From a virus, in the IMG/VR virus record IMGVR_UViG_3300005549_000003, positions 1 to 50,235 of that record: DNA of 50,235 nt; one strand, 5' to 3'. The notes below the pieces were generated by a model. The model was not told where the DNA came from, searched no databases, and was given only the letters and a program-made list of their open reading frames with translations. The position numbers and the translations under genes are program-made. This document shows, piece by piece, positions 16,985 to 24,987 of the stretch (within the stretch, counting starts at the first letter, position 1; every line of letters begins with the position of its first letter).

Positions 16985-19771
16985 TTATCTTTTGTAAATT
17001 ACAATAAATCCATTCATAAACTGAATACTCTCAAACAAAGGTAATGGGCTATGACAATCCTCTCTGCAATGCCATCCCTTCCCCCAATCATTAAATTCAA
17101 CAGGTGGGTTTATTGGAACATTTCCACGTTGTCCTTTAAAATGAATCTCATCTGCCAATCCTTTAAAATATTCTACTGTTGAAATTGGATGGTTCTTGTA
17201 TTCTTTCCAATAAGAAGTAGTAGTATCTTCAACTATATAAATTCCACCATTTCTAACATAGGGGAAAAGAGTTTCAAATGTAAGTATTTGTTCCATCCAG
17301 AAATGATTCCCATCATCTATTATAAAATCAAATGGTGCAAATTGTTCAAGGTTTTTAAGTTGCGCCCTATCTCTTTGGTCGAGCAAGTGGAACTTCATTC
17401 TGTCGGCAGAATAATTAACGCATGATTCACATGGCTTTGAAATATCTGCACCATGAATAGTGGCTTTTGTAAAATAATCAGTCCACATTCTCAATGACTG
17501 CCCCTGCGCCACTCCTATTTCTAATATTGATGTAAACGCTTCTCTGTACGGAGATAATATTTTATCATACTTAACCGCATAGTTATGGTATCGGGAAGAT
17601 TTATCCGCCTTGTGGCTGATAGCCATATCGTCTAAAATACTATTGATTACCATATTGGGCGTGCCTGATTTAATAGGTGTAAAAATTGATTCATGTTTTC
17701 TCATTAAGTTCAAATGTCCTCTTACCCCCGCATCCCATAAAGGTGATTGTTTCAAGTCCTTATTAATCATTACAGGCGTTTTGCCCATTCTAATAATTTG
17801 TTCATAGAATGCGGTGCCGCTTTTATGCTCAAACTCATAGCAATGTTCCCTATGCGCTATCGGATCTTTCGGGAACGTAAGTTTATTAGCTATTTCTTTA
17901 GTAACAAAAAATCCTGTCGTTCTGATATGTGTCTTTACTTCACTTGATATTTCATAACATGGGATATAACCATCTTTGAGCTTATTAAGATATTGTTGTA
18001 CGAAATCCTTTTGCATTGGGATGCAATCATCAGTTACCCAAATTAAATTCTGCCAATCATTAGGAAAGCCCTGTAGCCTTTCTTTGCATACATCTTGGAA
18101 AGCGCCTAAATCAAACCCTTTGTTTTCTCTCGGTACATACCTTATGCCGTTGTCCTTACATAATTGAAAGTATCTGTCATTATTACTTTCTTGGTTGTGT
18201 ATAACCACCAATTCTGCACCCGCTTTATCGCATTGATTCCAACAATTTACCCATAACCTTAGATTTTCAAATCTGTTCCAGACAATAATAACAACAAGTG
18301 TTTTTGTCTGAATCGGCATACTCTCTTTCCACCACAGGTCATGCCATTTGTGCATCCGTTTATCCAGTTTAGATTTTAGTTTTTTAAATGGCTTAGATTC
18401 CTGACAATGCACAATAATTGGATTCGAAGGAACCGGCAACCCCGGACAAACCTGTTCATAAATATCTTGGTAATCCCATTCTAAAGGCAATAGTTTTATT
18501 TTCAAATCTTCCATGTAAATAAAATCATTCAAAATTCCTTCATCAATAGAATATGAAAAGGATGCTGTATTTGCATAGTTTAATAATTTTTTATACCATG
18601 TTTCTTTTATAATAGATTTATTCGCTACTAATAATGCAGGTTGAATATCTATTTTACCCTCAGACATTCTTTTGGTGAGATTAGCAAGACGCAACCCCTG
18701 CCTTTCTAATTGTGGCACAAGTTTATGAAAGCATTTAGAAACAATGTGATCTTCAACAGAAATAAGATCGTATTCATTAAGCTCTTTACTAAATAAATAA
18801 GAAATGTCTTTAACACAAATACAATCGGAGTCAATACATATTACCCGGTTATATTCGGTCATGTTGAATATTTCGTAACGATACCACGAAGAAGCATATT
18901 TTTCAACAGGCAGTTCCTCACTGTATTTTACATTGCTATACCTGGCTTTTATATCATCGGTAACAAAATGACAATTCTCTTTCCCTAATTCATTCAATAC
19001 ATCTATATCCGACGTAATTACTTTAAAGTCTATATTAGTGCAATCAGTATGTCGTTTAATTGAATTAAAAAGAGTCTTCCCTGCTTCTTTGTAATGTTTA
19101 TCAAATGCTGTAACAATGCAAATTTTATCAACCGGGTCAAGGAATGTTTTATCGTGTTCTTCCTGCCTGTCTAATCGTTTCCAGTATCCAACATCCCACA
19201 TTGGTGAAATAGCATTCGGCGCAACCTGAACAATATCTAAACCCATTGCTCTTATTTGCTCGGTCATTGTCTGCTTGCCGCCCTTGTGTTCGAAATGATA
19301 ACAATCTTGTTTTGTCTTAACGGGATCAACGGGAAACTTTAATCTTAAAGAAGTTTCTTTTCGTAAACAAATTCCGGTTGTTCTGACATGAACTACATTC
19401 CCTGGTTTTGATGTTGAAATCTGCATACAAGTCAATCCTACATTTTCGGCCATCTTATCAATGAACGGGTCAATAAAATCTTTCTGCATCGGGAATGTAT
19501 CATCTGTACACCAAAGTAAATGCGTCCAATCATTTGGGAAGCCTGCTAATCTTTCTTTGCAAACATCCTGAAAAGAACCAATATCAAAGCCTATGTTTTT
19601 TCTGTGGATAAGATGTGTATTCTCGCAAATTGATTCAATTCTTTTTATATCATCACCTGTATGGATTATAATTAATTCAGCGTTTTTAGTTTCGCATTGC
19701 CTCCAACATGAAATCCATCTTTTAATGTTCTCATACCTATTAAAAACTATAACAGCAACGATTATTTTCAA
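16985..19771 (-). CDS. Multidomain glycosyltransferase-O-methyltransferase fusion
   Basis: This 928-residue protein starts at TTG 19771 (TTGA overlap with the previous stop). Four domains are visible. Residues 1-215 are a GT with DD at 90-91 (LLWCTDDTFPM). Residues 216-485 are a GT8-like domain with DSD at 314-316 (VICIDSDCIC). Residues 488-700 are a second copy of the first domain (DD at 581-582, VTDDCIPM; FQDVCKERLxGFPNDW is shared by both copies). Residues 725-928 are a class I SAM methyltransferase with EIGVAQG (751-757), DDGNH (819-823) and VEDTTTSYW, resembling MycE-type metal-dependent sugar O-methyltransferases. It probably builds and caps a short methylated glycan in the cytoplasm. 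The acceptor is unknown: virion protein, host surface sugar or DNA are all open. Confidence 0.85.
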   Translation of the reverse strand: MKIIVAVIVFNRYENIKRWISCWRQCETKNAELIIIHTGDDIKRIESICENTHLIHRKNIGFDIGSFQDVCKERLAGFPNDWTHLLWCTDDTFPMQKDFIDPFIDKMAENVGLTCMQISTSKPGNVVHVRTTGICLRKETSLRLKFPVDPVKTKQDCYHFEHKGGKQTMTEQIRAMGLDIVQVAPNAISPMWDVGYWKRLDRQEEHDKTFLDPVDKICIVTAFDKHYKEAGKTLFNSIKRHTDCTNIDFKVITSDIDVLNELGKENCHFVTDDIKARYSNVKYSEELPVEKYASSWYRYEIFNMTEYNRVICIDSDCICVKDISYLFSKELNEYDLISVEDHIVSKCFHKLVPQLERQGLRLANLTKRMSEGKIDIQPALLVANKSIIKETWYKKLLNYANTASFSYSIDEGILNDFIYMEDLKIKLLPLEWDYQDIYEQVCPGLPVPSNPIIVHCQESKPFKKLKSKLDKRMHKWHDLWWKESMPIQTKTLVVIIVWNRFENLRLWVNCWNQCDKAGAELVVIHNQESNNDRYFQLCKDNGIRYVPRENKGFDLGAFQDVCKERLQGFPNDWQNLIWVTDDCIPMQKDFVQQYLNKLKDGYIPCYEISSEVKTHIRTTGFFVTKEIANKLTFPKDPIAHREHCYEFEHKSGTAFYEQIIRMGKTPVMINKDLKQSPLWDAGVRGHLNLMRKHESIFTPIKSGTPNMVINSILDDMAISHKADKSSRYHNYAVKYDKILSPYREAFTSILEIGVAQGQSLRMWTDYFTKATIHGADISKPCESCVNYSADRMKFHLLDQRDRAQLKNLEQFAPFDFIIDDGNHFWMEQILTFETLFPYVRNGGIYIVEDTTTSYWKEYKNHPISTVEYFKGLADEIHFKGQRGNVPINPPVEFNDWGKGWHCREDCHSPLPLFESIQFMNGFIVIYKR

Positions 19772-20418
19772 ACTTCAAATTTTGATTTATTAGGGAATAG
19801 TTGTTTAAGCAAAGGTAATGCTGATTTCAAAGAATATTCGCCCGTCGAAAAACATGGTTTACCATTAATGAATTCAGCAGGGTTTTTAATGTCGTTCTTT
19901 TTTATCAATTTGCAATCGGGGAATTCAATACCTTCTACCCCCAAATAATTACAGCACATACTTTTCAAAATTACATCTTGTGTAAAGTGTTCACTTGCTT
20001 CTTTAAATCGCTGATCGTAAATTAAAGGATAATGACCGTCAAAGTTTTTAAACGTCTTACCCATTGCTTCTAATTGTTTTTGCAAAGGTCTTGCCCCGCT
20101 TTCGGAATAAGTTTTTAAAGAACCATTCCAATAATAAGGAAATTCAGTTGCCGGTTGTAATAAAAAAACGTCATCATTCATAAAGAGTATTTCTTTTGCA
20201 TATTCCAACCCCGCCAAAATCTTTCTTCTTATTGATAATTGCTTTTTACCTGGAATATCTCCTAAGTCAATCCACGTAATATTTATAAGCCAATCGGGAA
20301 TATATTCGCCAATTATTAAAACTTCATAAGGTACGGGGATAAACTTTTCAATTGATCTGAGACTAAACATAAGTTCTGTGTAATCTTTCTGAACAGCTAA
20401 AGGATAAACTATAATCAT
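19768..20418 (-). CDS. Glycosyltransferase, stealth/GT2-like
   Basis: This 216-residue protein starts at ATG 20418 (ATGA overlap with the preceding gene). The sequence has a nucleotide-sugar fold start (YEVLIIGEYIPDW), then RRKILAGLEYAKEILFMNDDVFLLQP, in which the NDD motif resembles the metal-binding acidic pair of GT families. DGHYPLIYDQRF and HFTQDVILKSMCCNYLG follow. It probably transfers a sugar or sugar-phosphate as part of the same cassette as the next two enzymes. The donor cannot be told from sequence. Confidence 0.7.
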   Translation of the reverse strand: MIIVYPLAVQKDYTELMFSLRSIEKFIPVPYEVLIIGEYIPDWLINITWIDLGDIPGKKQLSIRRKILAGLEYAKEILFMNDDVFLLQPATEFPYYWNGSLKTYSESGARPLQKQLEAMGKTFKNFDGHYPLIYDQRFKEASEHFTQDVILKSMCCNYLGVEGIEFPDCKLIKKNDIKNPAEFINGKPCFSTGEYSLKSALPLLKQLFPNKSKFEV

Positions 20419-20663
20419 AACAGCTTATGTATTTTAGCTTCTTCCTCTTTACATTTTTTATTCAGAAAAAATAAAGCATCCTCATAAGTAAATTCGCCAA
20501 ATACACTACCCTTTATTCCTCTAACTCTTATTTCAAAAGAACTACTTAATAAGTTAATTCTATTACTTCCGATAAGCAATTGTGCATCTCTATAATATTC
20601 CATCTTTCTAATAATCTTTGAGATTTGTAACGCCTTACTTAGCTTCTTTTGTTTTGTTGTCAT
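20415..20663 (-). CDS. Small protein upstream of glycosyltransferases
   Basis: This 82-residue basic protein (MTTKQKKLSKALQISKII) has a predicted helical N-terminus and a strand region (INLLSSSFEIRVRGIKGSV). It is coupled to the glycosyltransferase by an ATGA overlap and overlaps the 40-residue ORF upstream by 29 bases. The function is not recognised. Confidence 0.65.
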   Translation of the reverse strand: MTTKQKKLSKALQISKIIRKMEYYRDAQLLIGSNRINLLSSSFEIRVRGIKGSVFGEFTYEDALFFLNKKCKEEEAKIHKLL

Positions 20664-20757
20664 ATAAAATTAAGGCCGGAACAATAAACGTCGTATCACC
20701 ACCGTGAAAGGAAAGTGCATTTACTGAACCGGCTTTAAATTTGAAATATTTTTGCAT
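20635..20757 (-). CDS. 40-residue hypothetical protein
   Basis: The start is ATG 20757 (MQKYFKFKAGSVNALSFH). It ends at 20635, overlapping the next gene's start. The sequence looks coding (GGDTTFIVPALILYD, few rare residues), and it is the first frame after the terminator array downstream of the terminase. It could be the first gene of the glycan operon. Confidence 0.5.
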   Translation of the reverse strand: MQKYFKFKAGSVNALSFHGGDTTFIVPALILYDNKTKEAK

Positions 20758-20801
20758 ACGATAGTGATACGATACGCTAATGTACAAATTTATTTAATAA
20801 A

Positions 20802-20840
20802 AAAAGCGGTTAAGATAAACAGGCATATCTCCCCGCTTTT
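20802..20840 (-). terminator. Hairpin with U-run (tandem terminator 3)
   Basis: The arms AAAAGCGG and CCGCTTTT (20802-20809, 20833-20840) pair perfectly. An inner 5-bp stem (AGATA/TATCT) lies inside. The minus-strand transcript continues into a run of seven or more U. It is the third of three hairpins downstream of the terminase. Confidence 0.6.
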
Positions 20841-20878
20841 GCTGAGCTGTGCTATGTGTAAATCTAATATACAAAAAA

Positions 20879-20898
20879 GCCCTCGTAGAAACGAGAGC
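20879..20898 (-). terminator. Intrinsic terminator (tandem terminator 2)
   Basis: On the minus strand the stem GCTCTCGT/ACGAGGGC, 8 bp with one G-U pair and a 4-base loop, is followed by six U. This is the best-formed terminator in the spacer and would end the terminase transcript. Confidence 0.75.
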
Positions 20899-20942
20899 CG
20901 GTTTTAAAATCCATGTCCTTTGAAAACCAAAAATATAAAGAA

Positions 20943-20968
20943 AACCGGCAAGACCAACCCTGCCGGTT
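20943..20968 (-). terminator. Hairpin with U-rich tail (tandem terminator 1)
   Basis: The perfect 8-bp stem AACCGGCA/TGCCGGTT has a 10-base loop and is followed on the minus strand by TTTTC and further T-rich sequence. Confidence 0.55.
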
Positions 20969-20992
20969 CAACCAAAACCGACGATGAAAGAA

Positions 20993-21142
20993 CTATCTTA
21001 AATTAGTTAATAAGCATCTGCAAAACATTATAAGGCTCGCCTGAACTAAGATAACCAAATCTTCCTGACTATATAAATCTATTTCTTCCTGAATTAATTC
21101 TGACAAAGTATTGAAAGTTGTTGAATCGGATTCTAAACACAT
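20993..21142 (-). CDS. 49-residue acidic protein after terminase
   Basis: The start is ATG 21142, five bases after the TerL stop. The protein is acidic (LSELIQEEIDLYSQEDLV) and then hydrophobic near the end (ILVQASLIMFCRC). It is probably co-transcribed with terminase. The function is unknown. Confidence 0.6.
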   Translation of the reverse strand: MCLESDSTTFNTLSELIQEEIDLYSQEDLVILVQASLIMFCRCLLTNLR

Positions 21143-21146
21143 TTTT

Positions 21147-22427
21147 TTAATGTCGTTCGCTGAGTATGTTGGATTCTTCTGAATAAATACGAAGGTCTAA
21201 AAACTTATGCAAAAAAGTATAATTAAAATATCTCCAACAATCCAGTAAATGCGATTGATGTTTGTCTTTTGTCTTATCAATTCCCCCTTCTGAATCAACT
21301 TCACATTCTTCAATATCTAAAATAAGATAAGGCACACGGTCTGAAAATAAATAATCTTTATGCCTTCCGAGAAGTGAATTACAAAGAACTCTTGTATTTT
21401 TTATTCTTGGATTTGCTGCAGGAAGTTTGAAGTTGCCCATCCCTAATTTAAGAACCTCCTTAATAATCTTGTAATAATTCAAATCCCTTTTTAAAGCCGT
21501 TCGTGCCTGACCGCTTGCGTCTCCGGTAACTAATAACATTTTATCAGGATAATCGGAAATTATTCGATTGCAAAGCTCATACATATCGCTGTTAAGTAAT
21601 CTGTACTCATCCAATATTCTTACTTTTTCTAATCCATCACACTGACCAACCAAACAAGTTATTGGCTCCACGTTCATATCGAAAGAAAGTATTACAGGAA
21701 GATTCGGTATCAATTCCAATCCTTTTACAATATGCTTCTCTCTTGAAAAATTGTAGATAAATTTATTAACCGCTAAGGTTACATCTTCCGCAAGGAACTC
21801 ACACCTAAAAGTTGCCTCGTCTAACTGATCTCTTGCTGAATCAATTTCCTTCGGGTCAAGATACGGATTATCATAAGTTGTAAAAGTCCAACTTGCCCAC
21901 TCAGGAGAAACTATTTTAGCTAACTTTTTAAAGTAGGTTGACCCAAACCGGGGAGTTGACAGGAACCAAGCATCACCATGAAGGTCTACAAGTGTCGGTC
22001 TGATCACCCTAACCCAAGCCTCCTCTAAATTCCTTGCAGCTTCGGCTTCATCAATTACAACTCTTTTATAATTTCTTCCCCTTATTGAATTCGGATCTTC
22101 CAAACTCCAAAAATCAATTACTCCGCCGCCAAAAATCTCAATCCTTTTTTCTGTTTCGTTCTTAGCCTGAGTAATCGGGTATAGAATGTCTGACATTGCC
22201 CGCCAAACTTCCATCAGCATTTTATATGTGGGCGCAAAATACCCCACTGTAAAGCCGTTTAAAGCCCCGTTACGGTCGTATTCTGGACTTAGTAGTAACT
22301 CCTCTGAAAGTTTTGTTTTGCCCCACCTGCGCCCGCAACGAAGCACATTAAACCGCTTCGCCTGTGTGATGACCGTTTGTTGGAGCGGGTGAAGTGTGTT
22401 CAGCCTGAGTTGAAGTGTGTCTGACAA
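21147..22427 (-). CDS. terL: Terminase large subunit
   Basis: This 426-residue protein starts at TTG 22427. The ATPase domain has Walker A GRRWGKTK (residues 32-39), Walker B RVVIDEAEA (122-130) and a coupling-type motif STPRFG (157-162). The nuclease domain has SFDMN (D250), TGDASG (D303) and a C-terminal acidic/His segment (DKHQSHLLDCWRY). It pumps DNA into the prohead and cuts it. It overlaps the small-subunit gene by about 80 bases. The length is normal. Confidence 0.95.
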   Translation of the reverse strand: MSDTLQLRLNTLHPLQQTVITQAKRFNVLRCGRRWGKTKLSEELLLSPEYDRNGALNGFTVGYFAPTYKMLMEVWRAMSDILYPITQAKNETEKRIEIFGGGVIDFWSLEDPNSIRGRNYKRVVIDEAEAARNLEEAWVRVIRPTLVDLHGDAWFLSTPRFGSTYFKKLAKIVSPEWASWTFTTYDNPYLDPKEIDSARDQLDEATFRCEFLAEDVTLAVNKFIYNFSREKHIVKGLELIPNLPVILSFDMNVEPITCLVGQCDGLEKVRILDEYRLLNSDMYELCNRIISDYPDKMLLVTGDASGQARTALKRDLNYYKIIKEVLKLGMGNFKLPAANPRIKNTRVLCNSLLGRHKDYLFSDRVPYLILDIEECEVDSEGGIDKTKDKHQSHLLDCWRYFNYTFLHKFLDLRIYSEESNILSERH

Positions 22428-22662
22428 TTTCTAAAGTTACTTTGTTTATTCGGGCGTTTATCTCAGTTGGGATCAATCTTGCAGCAATTTGGTAAAAATC
22501 TCTTGGATATTTTTCAGCAAAGGCTTTTAAGTTTACTTTTGGGTTTTCTTGAATCTCATTAAAAACCGAAAGCACGGTTTCCTTTACCGTTCTGGTTAAA
22601 TGGTTTGTAGCTCCTTCTGGCCTACCCGGATTACCCTTTTTAAATTTAGTGTCGTTTTTCAC
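22348..22662 (-). CDS. terS: Terminase small subunit-like (DUF5681-type) protein
   Basis: This 104-residue protein starts at GTG 22662. The N-terminus NPGRPEGATNHLTRTVKE is the signature of DUF5681-type phage proteins, commonly encoded next to TerL and thought to bind the packaging site. The C-terminus is Ser/Thr/His-rich. It is the first gene after a terminator, so it probably opens the late operon. Confidence 0.75.
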   Translation of the reverse strand: MKNDTKFKKGNPGRPEGATNHLTRTVKETVLSVFNEIQENPKVNLKAFAEKYPRDFYQIAARLIPTEINARINKVTLEIVRHTSTQAEHTSPAPTNGHHTGEAV

Positions 22663-22705
22663 CGTTATTATCGGAAAGTTACAGTTTATTACACAAATGA
22701 AAAAA

Positions 22706-22722
22706 CCCCGTTAAAACAGGGT
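22706..22722 (-). terminator. Intrinsic terminator before the terminase genes
   Basis: On the minus strand, stem CCCTGTT/AACGGGG (one T-G pair) is followed by TTTTTTC. It separates the leftward early block from the late block. A possible -7 element TAACTTTC lies just downstream, about 10-15 bases before the terS start, but it lacks a good -33 box. Confidence 0.7.
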
Positions 22723-22744
22723 AAAATAATTCTTCCGGGATTGA

Positions 22745-23086
22745 TTAAGGATTGTTTGGATCTGTTTCAGCATCAAGGGCTGTAGTTGTTGCTCCAATAG
22801 CGTCAACCTTTGCGCCAACTCCGTCTACAAGTGTTCCAAGCTCTGCAACCTCGGCTGCTGTGGCTCCGTTCTCCAATAAGTCGGCAATTTTCGCTTTTAG
22901 CGCAGTTACATCTAATTGAATACCGGAAACATTTGTTCCAATGGTATCAAGTGCTGTACTCTGTGCCGCTATTTTTGCTTTCAATGCGTTTACAACTTCT
23001 GACATTTCGTTAAGTTTTTGAATGATTAAATCTAATTTACTGTCGTCTTGATGAATGTGAATATGGATATGTTCGTTCCATGCCAT
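22745..23086 (-). CDS. Coiled-coil protein with His-rich N-terminus
   Basis: The 113 residues start at ATG 23086 (MAWNEHIHIHIHQDD). A TTG just upstream is less likely. The rest is a long heptad coiled coil (LDLIIQKLNEMSEVV, then VTALKAKIADLLENG). The alternating His near the start could bind metal. It is the last gene before the terminase terminator and may be a trimeric structural or head-decoration protein. No family is certain. Confidence 0.65.
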   Translation of the reverse strand: MAWNEHIHIHIHQDDSKLDLIIQKLNEMSEVVNALKAKIAAQSTALDTIGTNVSGIQLDVTALKAKIADLLENGATAAEVAELGTLVDGVGAKVDAIGATTTALDAETDPNNP

Positions 23087-23110
23087 GTTCAAATATAAGA
23101 TTTTTTAAAC

Positions 23111-23266
23111 TTAAAAAGGTAATTTTTCGTAATGAATGATAATTCTCGTAAAAGGAATTCTAATAAACCAATAATCCCAATAGTTCAACCAGAAAACCCT
23201 TTTAGTTATTTCTGATCCTTTTTCTGCTTTCCAAATCTTTATTGATTTTAGTTTTGTTAGTCTCAC
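23111..23266 (-). CDS. 51-residue aromatic-rich basic protein
   Basis: The start is GTG 23266 after an AGAG-rich stretch. The sequence (IKIWKAEKGSEITKRVFW, NYWDYWFIRIPF) is rich in Trp, Tyr, Lys and Arg and ends EKLPF. No family is recognised; it may associate with membranes. Confidence 0.55.
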   Translation of the reverse strand: MRLTKLKSIKIWKAEKGSEITKRVFWLNYWDYWFIRIPFTRIIIHYEKLPF

Positions 23267-23290
23267 CTCTATTCTGTTTAGACTGTGGTT

Positions 23291-23560
23291 TCAATCTTCA
23301 AAAAGTTTCGGCAATGGAACAACTTTAATAGCCGGTTCTTTCTTTGGTTTCATCGCATTCACGAATCTTATAAACCCGCCCATGTCAGTGGCATTTGTAA
23401 TCACCCGCTTTGAATCGACGGGTTGTTTTACCGTCTGCCCATTGTGATCCTTACAAACAACTTCTTTTTTAGCGGAAGATTTATAACCTTCCAAAAATCC
23501 GTCTGAGTTTTTATAAATTTCCCATTTATTCCACTCGCCTAAGTATTCAAGTTCTTTCAT
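23291..23560 (-). CDS. Hypothetical early protein
   Basis: This 89-residue soluble protein (MKELEYLGEWNKWEIYKN) has a compact alpha/beta N-terminus and a basic, proline-containing C-terminus (KPKKEPAIKVVPLPK). It is in the leftward early block and its role is not recognised. Confidence 0.65.
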   Translation of the reverse strand: MKELEYLGEWNKWEIYKNSDGFLEGYKSSAKKEVVCKDHNGQTVKQPVDSKRVITNATDMGGFIRFVNAMKPKKEPAIKVVPLPKLFED

Positions 23561-23582
23561 AATATTTCAATTAAAAGTAAAC

Positions 23583-23933
23583 TCATTCTTGATTTAATCC
23601 CCAAATAAGTAAAAGTATTTTCTCCAAGACTGGTTTCCATTTCTCACTCAAGTTTTGTTTTTCAACCCACCCGGAAAAATCTTTCTTCCCTTCAAATTCC
23701 TTCAAATGTTCCTTACCATATTTCACTGCAAATTGACAACCCATTTTTATTGAATCGAATTTTAAGAAAGAAGAAATAAACGCTTTTGGATCTTCTTTGT
23801 AAGCATCACAATAACTCACTAAACACCTTCCCCCGAAATTCAAAAGAGCATCGTCAAGAACTTTCAGGAATTGAATATTGCTAACTCCTGAGTTTTCTTT
23901 TAAGTGAATGTATTTACTTGTTATTACTTCCAT
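23583..23933 (-). CDS. Hypothetical early protein
   Basis: This 116-residue protein has a basic middle (KYGKEHLKEFEGKKDFSG) and a hydrophobic end (VLEKILLLIWGL). It lies directly after the Dam-like gene. The function is unknown. Confidence 0.65.
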   Translation of the reverse strand: MEVITSKYIHLKENSGVSNIQFLKVLDDALLNFGGRCLVSYCDAYKEDPKAFISSFLKFDSIKMGCQFAVKYGKEHLKEFEGKKDFSGWVEKQNLSEKWKPVLEKILLLIWGLNQE

Positions 23934-23951
23934 TAAAGAGGGTTATTGATT

Positions 23952-24416
23952 TCAAAATTGTTTAAAAGTTAGGTTATTATTTATAGAATTAAAATGAACA
24001 ATCATTGAGCTAAACGGAGCCGTATATTCTGCGCCTTTAAATCTTACTCTTTTGTCAATCCAATAGATAGTATTACCTAAACAATATTTTTGGAACCAGT
24101 CAGAAGATGTGGAAACAGGCAATAAAGCAATTATATTAGAATGGCTTGATTCCTTTCTACATTTCGCAACCCACTTATCAATATTTCCCCTGCTATAAGG
24201 GGGATTAACAAAAACAATATTATTATGCCAATCGAAAGAAAGTCCATCCTGAACAGGCGTAAAATAATTCTTACACTTTGCCGTTTCTTCTGTACAACAA
24301 GGGTCGAGTGTAAAATGAAACATCTTATTAAGTGGTTTAAATATATGATCCGGAGTTTCCCACAGATCTTTATTATCATGATCAGAGGCCAATATCATTT
24401 CTTTAGTTCTTATCAT
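23952..24416 (-). CDS. Phage DNA N6-adenine methyltransferase (Dam family)
   Basis: This 154-residue protein has the short Dam-type layout of phage N6-adenine methylases: LWETPDHIFKPLNKMF, then LDPC (37-40), then the catalytic NPPY (FVNPPYSRGNID, residues 71-74), then SSDWFQKY and RVRFKGAEYTAPFSSMIVH. It transfers methyl from SAM to adenine N6. Likely uses are protection from host restriction or marking its own DNA. The domain matches the stand-alone family length. Confidence 0.9.
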   Translation of the reverse strand: MIRTKEMILASDHDNKDLWETPDHIFKPLNKMFHFTLDPCCTEETAKCKNYFTPVQDGLSFDWHNNIVFVNPPYSRGNIDKWVAKCRKESSHSNIIALLPVSTSSDWFQKYCLGNTIYWIDKRVRFKGAEYTAPFSSMIVHFNSINNNLTFKQF

Positions 24417-24428
24417 AACAACTTATTT

Positions 24429-24542
24429 TTACCAACCAATATCTTCTTTATCTTCTTTAGTTAAATTGACTATAATTATTGTAACCCACCAAGGCGAAAA
24501 ACAAACAACAACAAACACCAATTTTAATAATATCTCTCTCAT
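24429..24542 (-). CDS. 37-residue small membrane protein
   Basis: The start is ATG 24542. One hydrophobic segment (ILLKLVFVVVCFSPWWVTI) is followed by an acidic tail (NLTKEDKEDIGW). It is too short for family assignment. Confidence 0.5.
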   Translation of the reverse strand: MREILLKLVFVVVCFSPWWVTIIIVNLTKEDKEDIGW

Positions 24543-24574
24543 ATTTTTAATTTTGTTTATCAGCTTTGCTACTA

Positions 24575-24955
24575 TCAGGCTTGTGTTGCTATGAGTTCTT
24601 CTGTTTCTGCAAATACATTTTTAATATCTTCTGCCAAATCAATTTGACTTGAATAGTGTTCAGCCTGCTCAAAAAAGTCACCGAGTTTTTGACGACAATA
24701 CTCTGTCCAAATACCGTATTGCATTGCATAGGGCAAATCGTGAAACTTAGGAGTTGAATATTCCACGCCTGAAATCTCACCATTGGCTGCTCGGCTGATG
24801 ATGGTTTGATAATAATGTTTATTAAATAATTTACCCCAATCAACGGCTTTTTTATATTCATCAATCCAATCACAAAAATGTTTTGTTGCTTTCGGGTATT
24901 TCTCCATCATTTCGTTGAAGAAATTTTCTTTTGTAAGTGTTTGTTCTAAGTTCAT
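24575..24955 (-). CDS. Hypothetical early protein
   Basis: The protein has 126 residues from ATG 24955 (MNLEQTLTKENFFNEMM). An in-frame start at 25006 would overlap the gene upstream. It is helical and acidic/aromatic (KHFCDWIDEYKKAVDW) and ends ETEELIATQA. No family is recognised. Confidence 0.65.
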   Translation of the reverse strand: MNLEQTLTKENFFNEMMEKYPKATKHFCDWIDEYKKAVDWGKLFNKHYYQTIISRAANGEISGVEYSTPKFHDLPYAMQYGIWTEYCRQKLGDFFEQAEHYSSQIDLAEDIKNVFAETEELIATQA

Positions 24956-24987
24956 AATTATAGTTTTTATTTTTTTACTTGCTACTA

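Larger units (their letters stand above)
20758..20992. other. Non-coding spacer with three hairpins
   Basis: This 235-base stretch between the 49-residue ORF and the glycan genes holds no gene. It contains three stem-loops (20802-20840, 20879-20898, 20943-20968), each with a T-rich tail in the minus direction, and a short GATAC-type repeat near 20761-20775. It looks like a transcriptional boundary inside the late region. Confidence 0.6.

Noticed and set aside
17189-18167. Several plus-strand frames of 60-80 residues opposite the glycosyltransferase fusion
   Set aside because: They lie opposite a well-supported protein with recognisable motifs, and their sequence composition is that of antisense shadows.
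24131-24379. Minus-strand 82-residue frame inside the Dam-like gene
   Set aside because: It lies wholly inside the clearly recognised methyltransferase in another frame and has no family resemblance.
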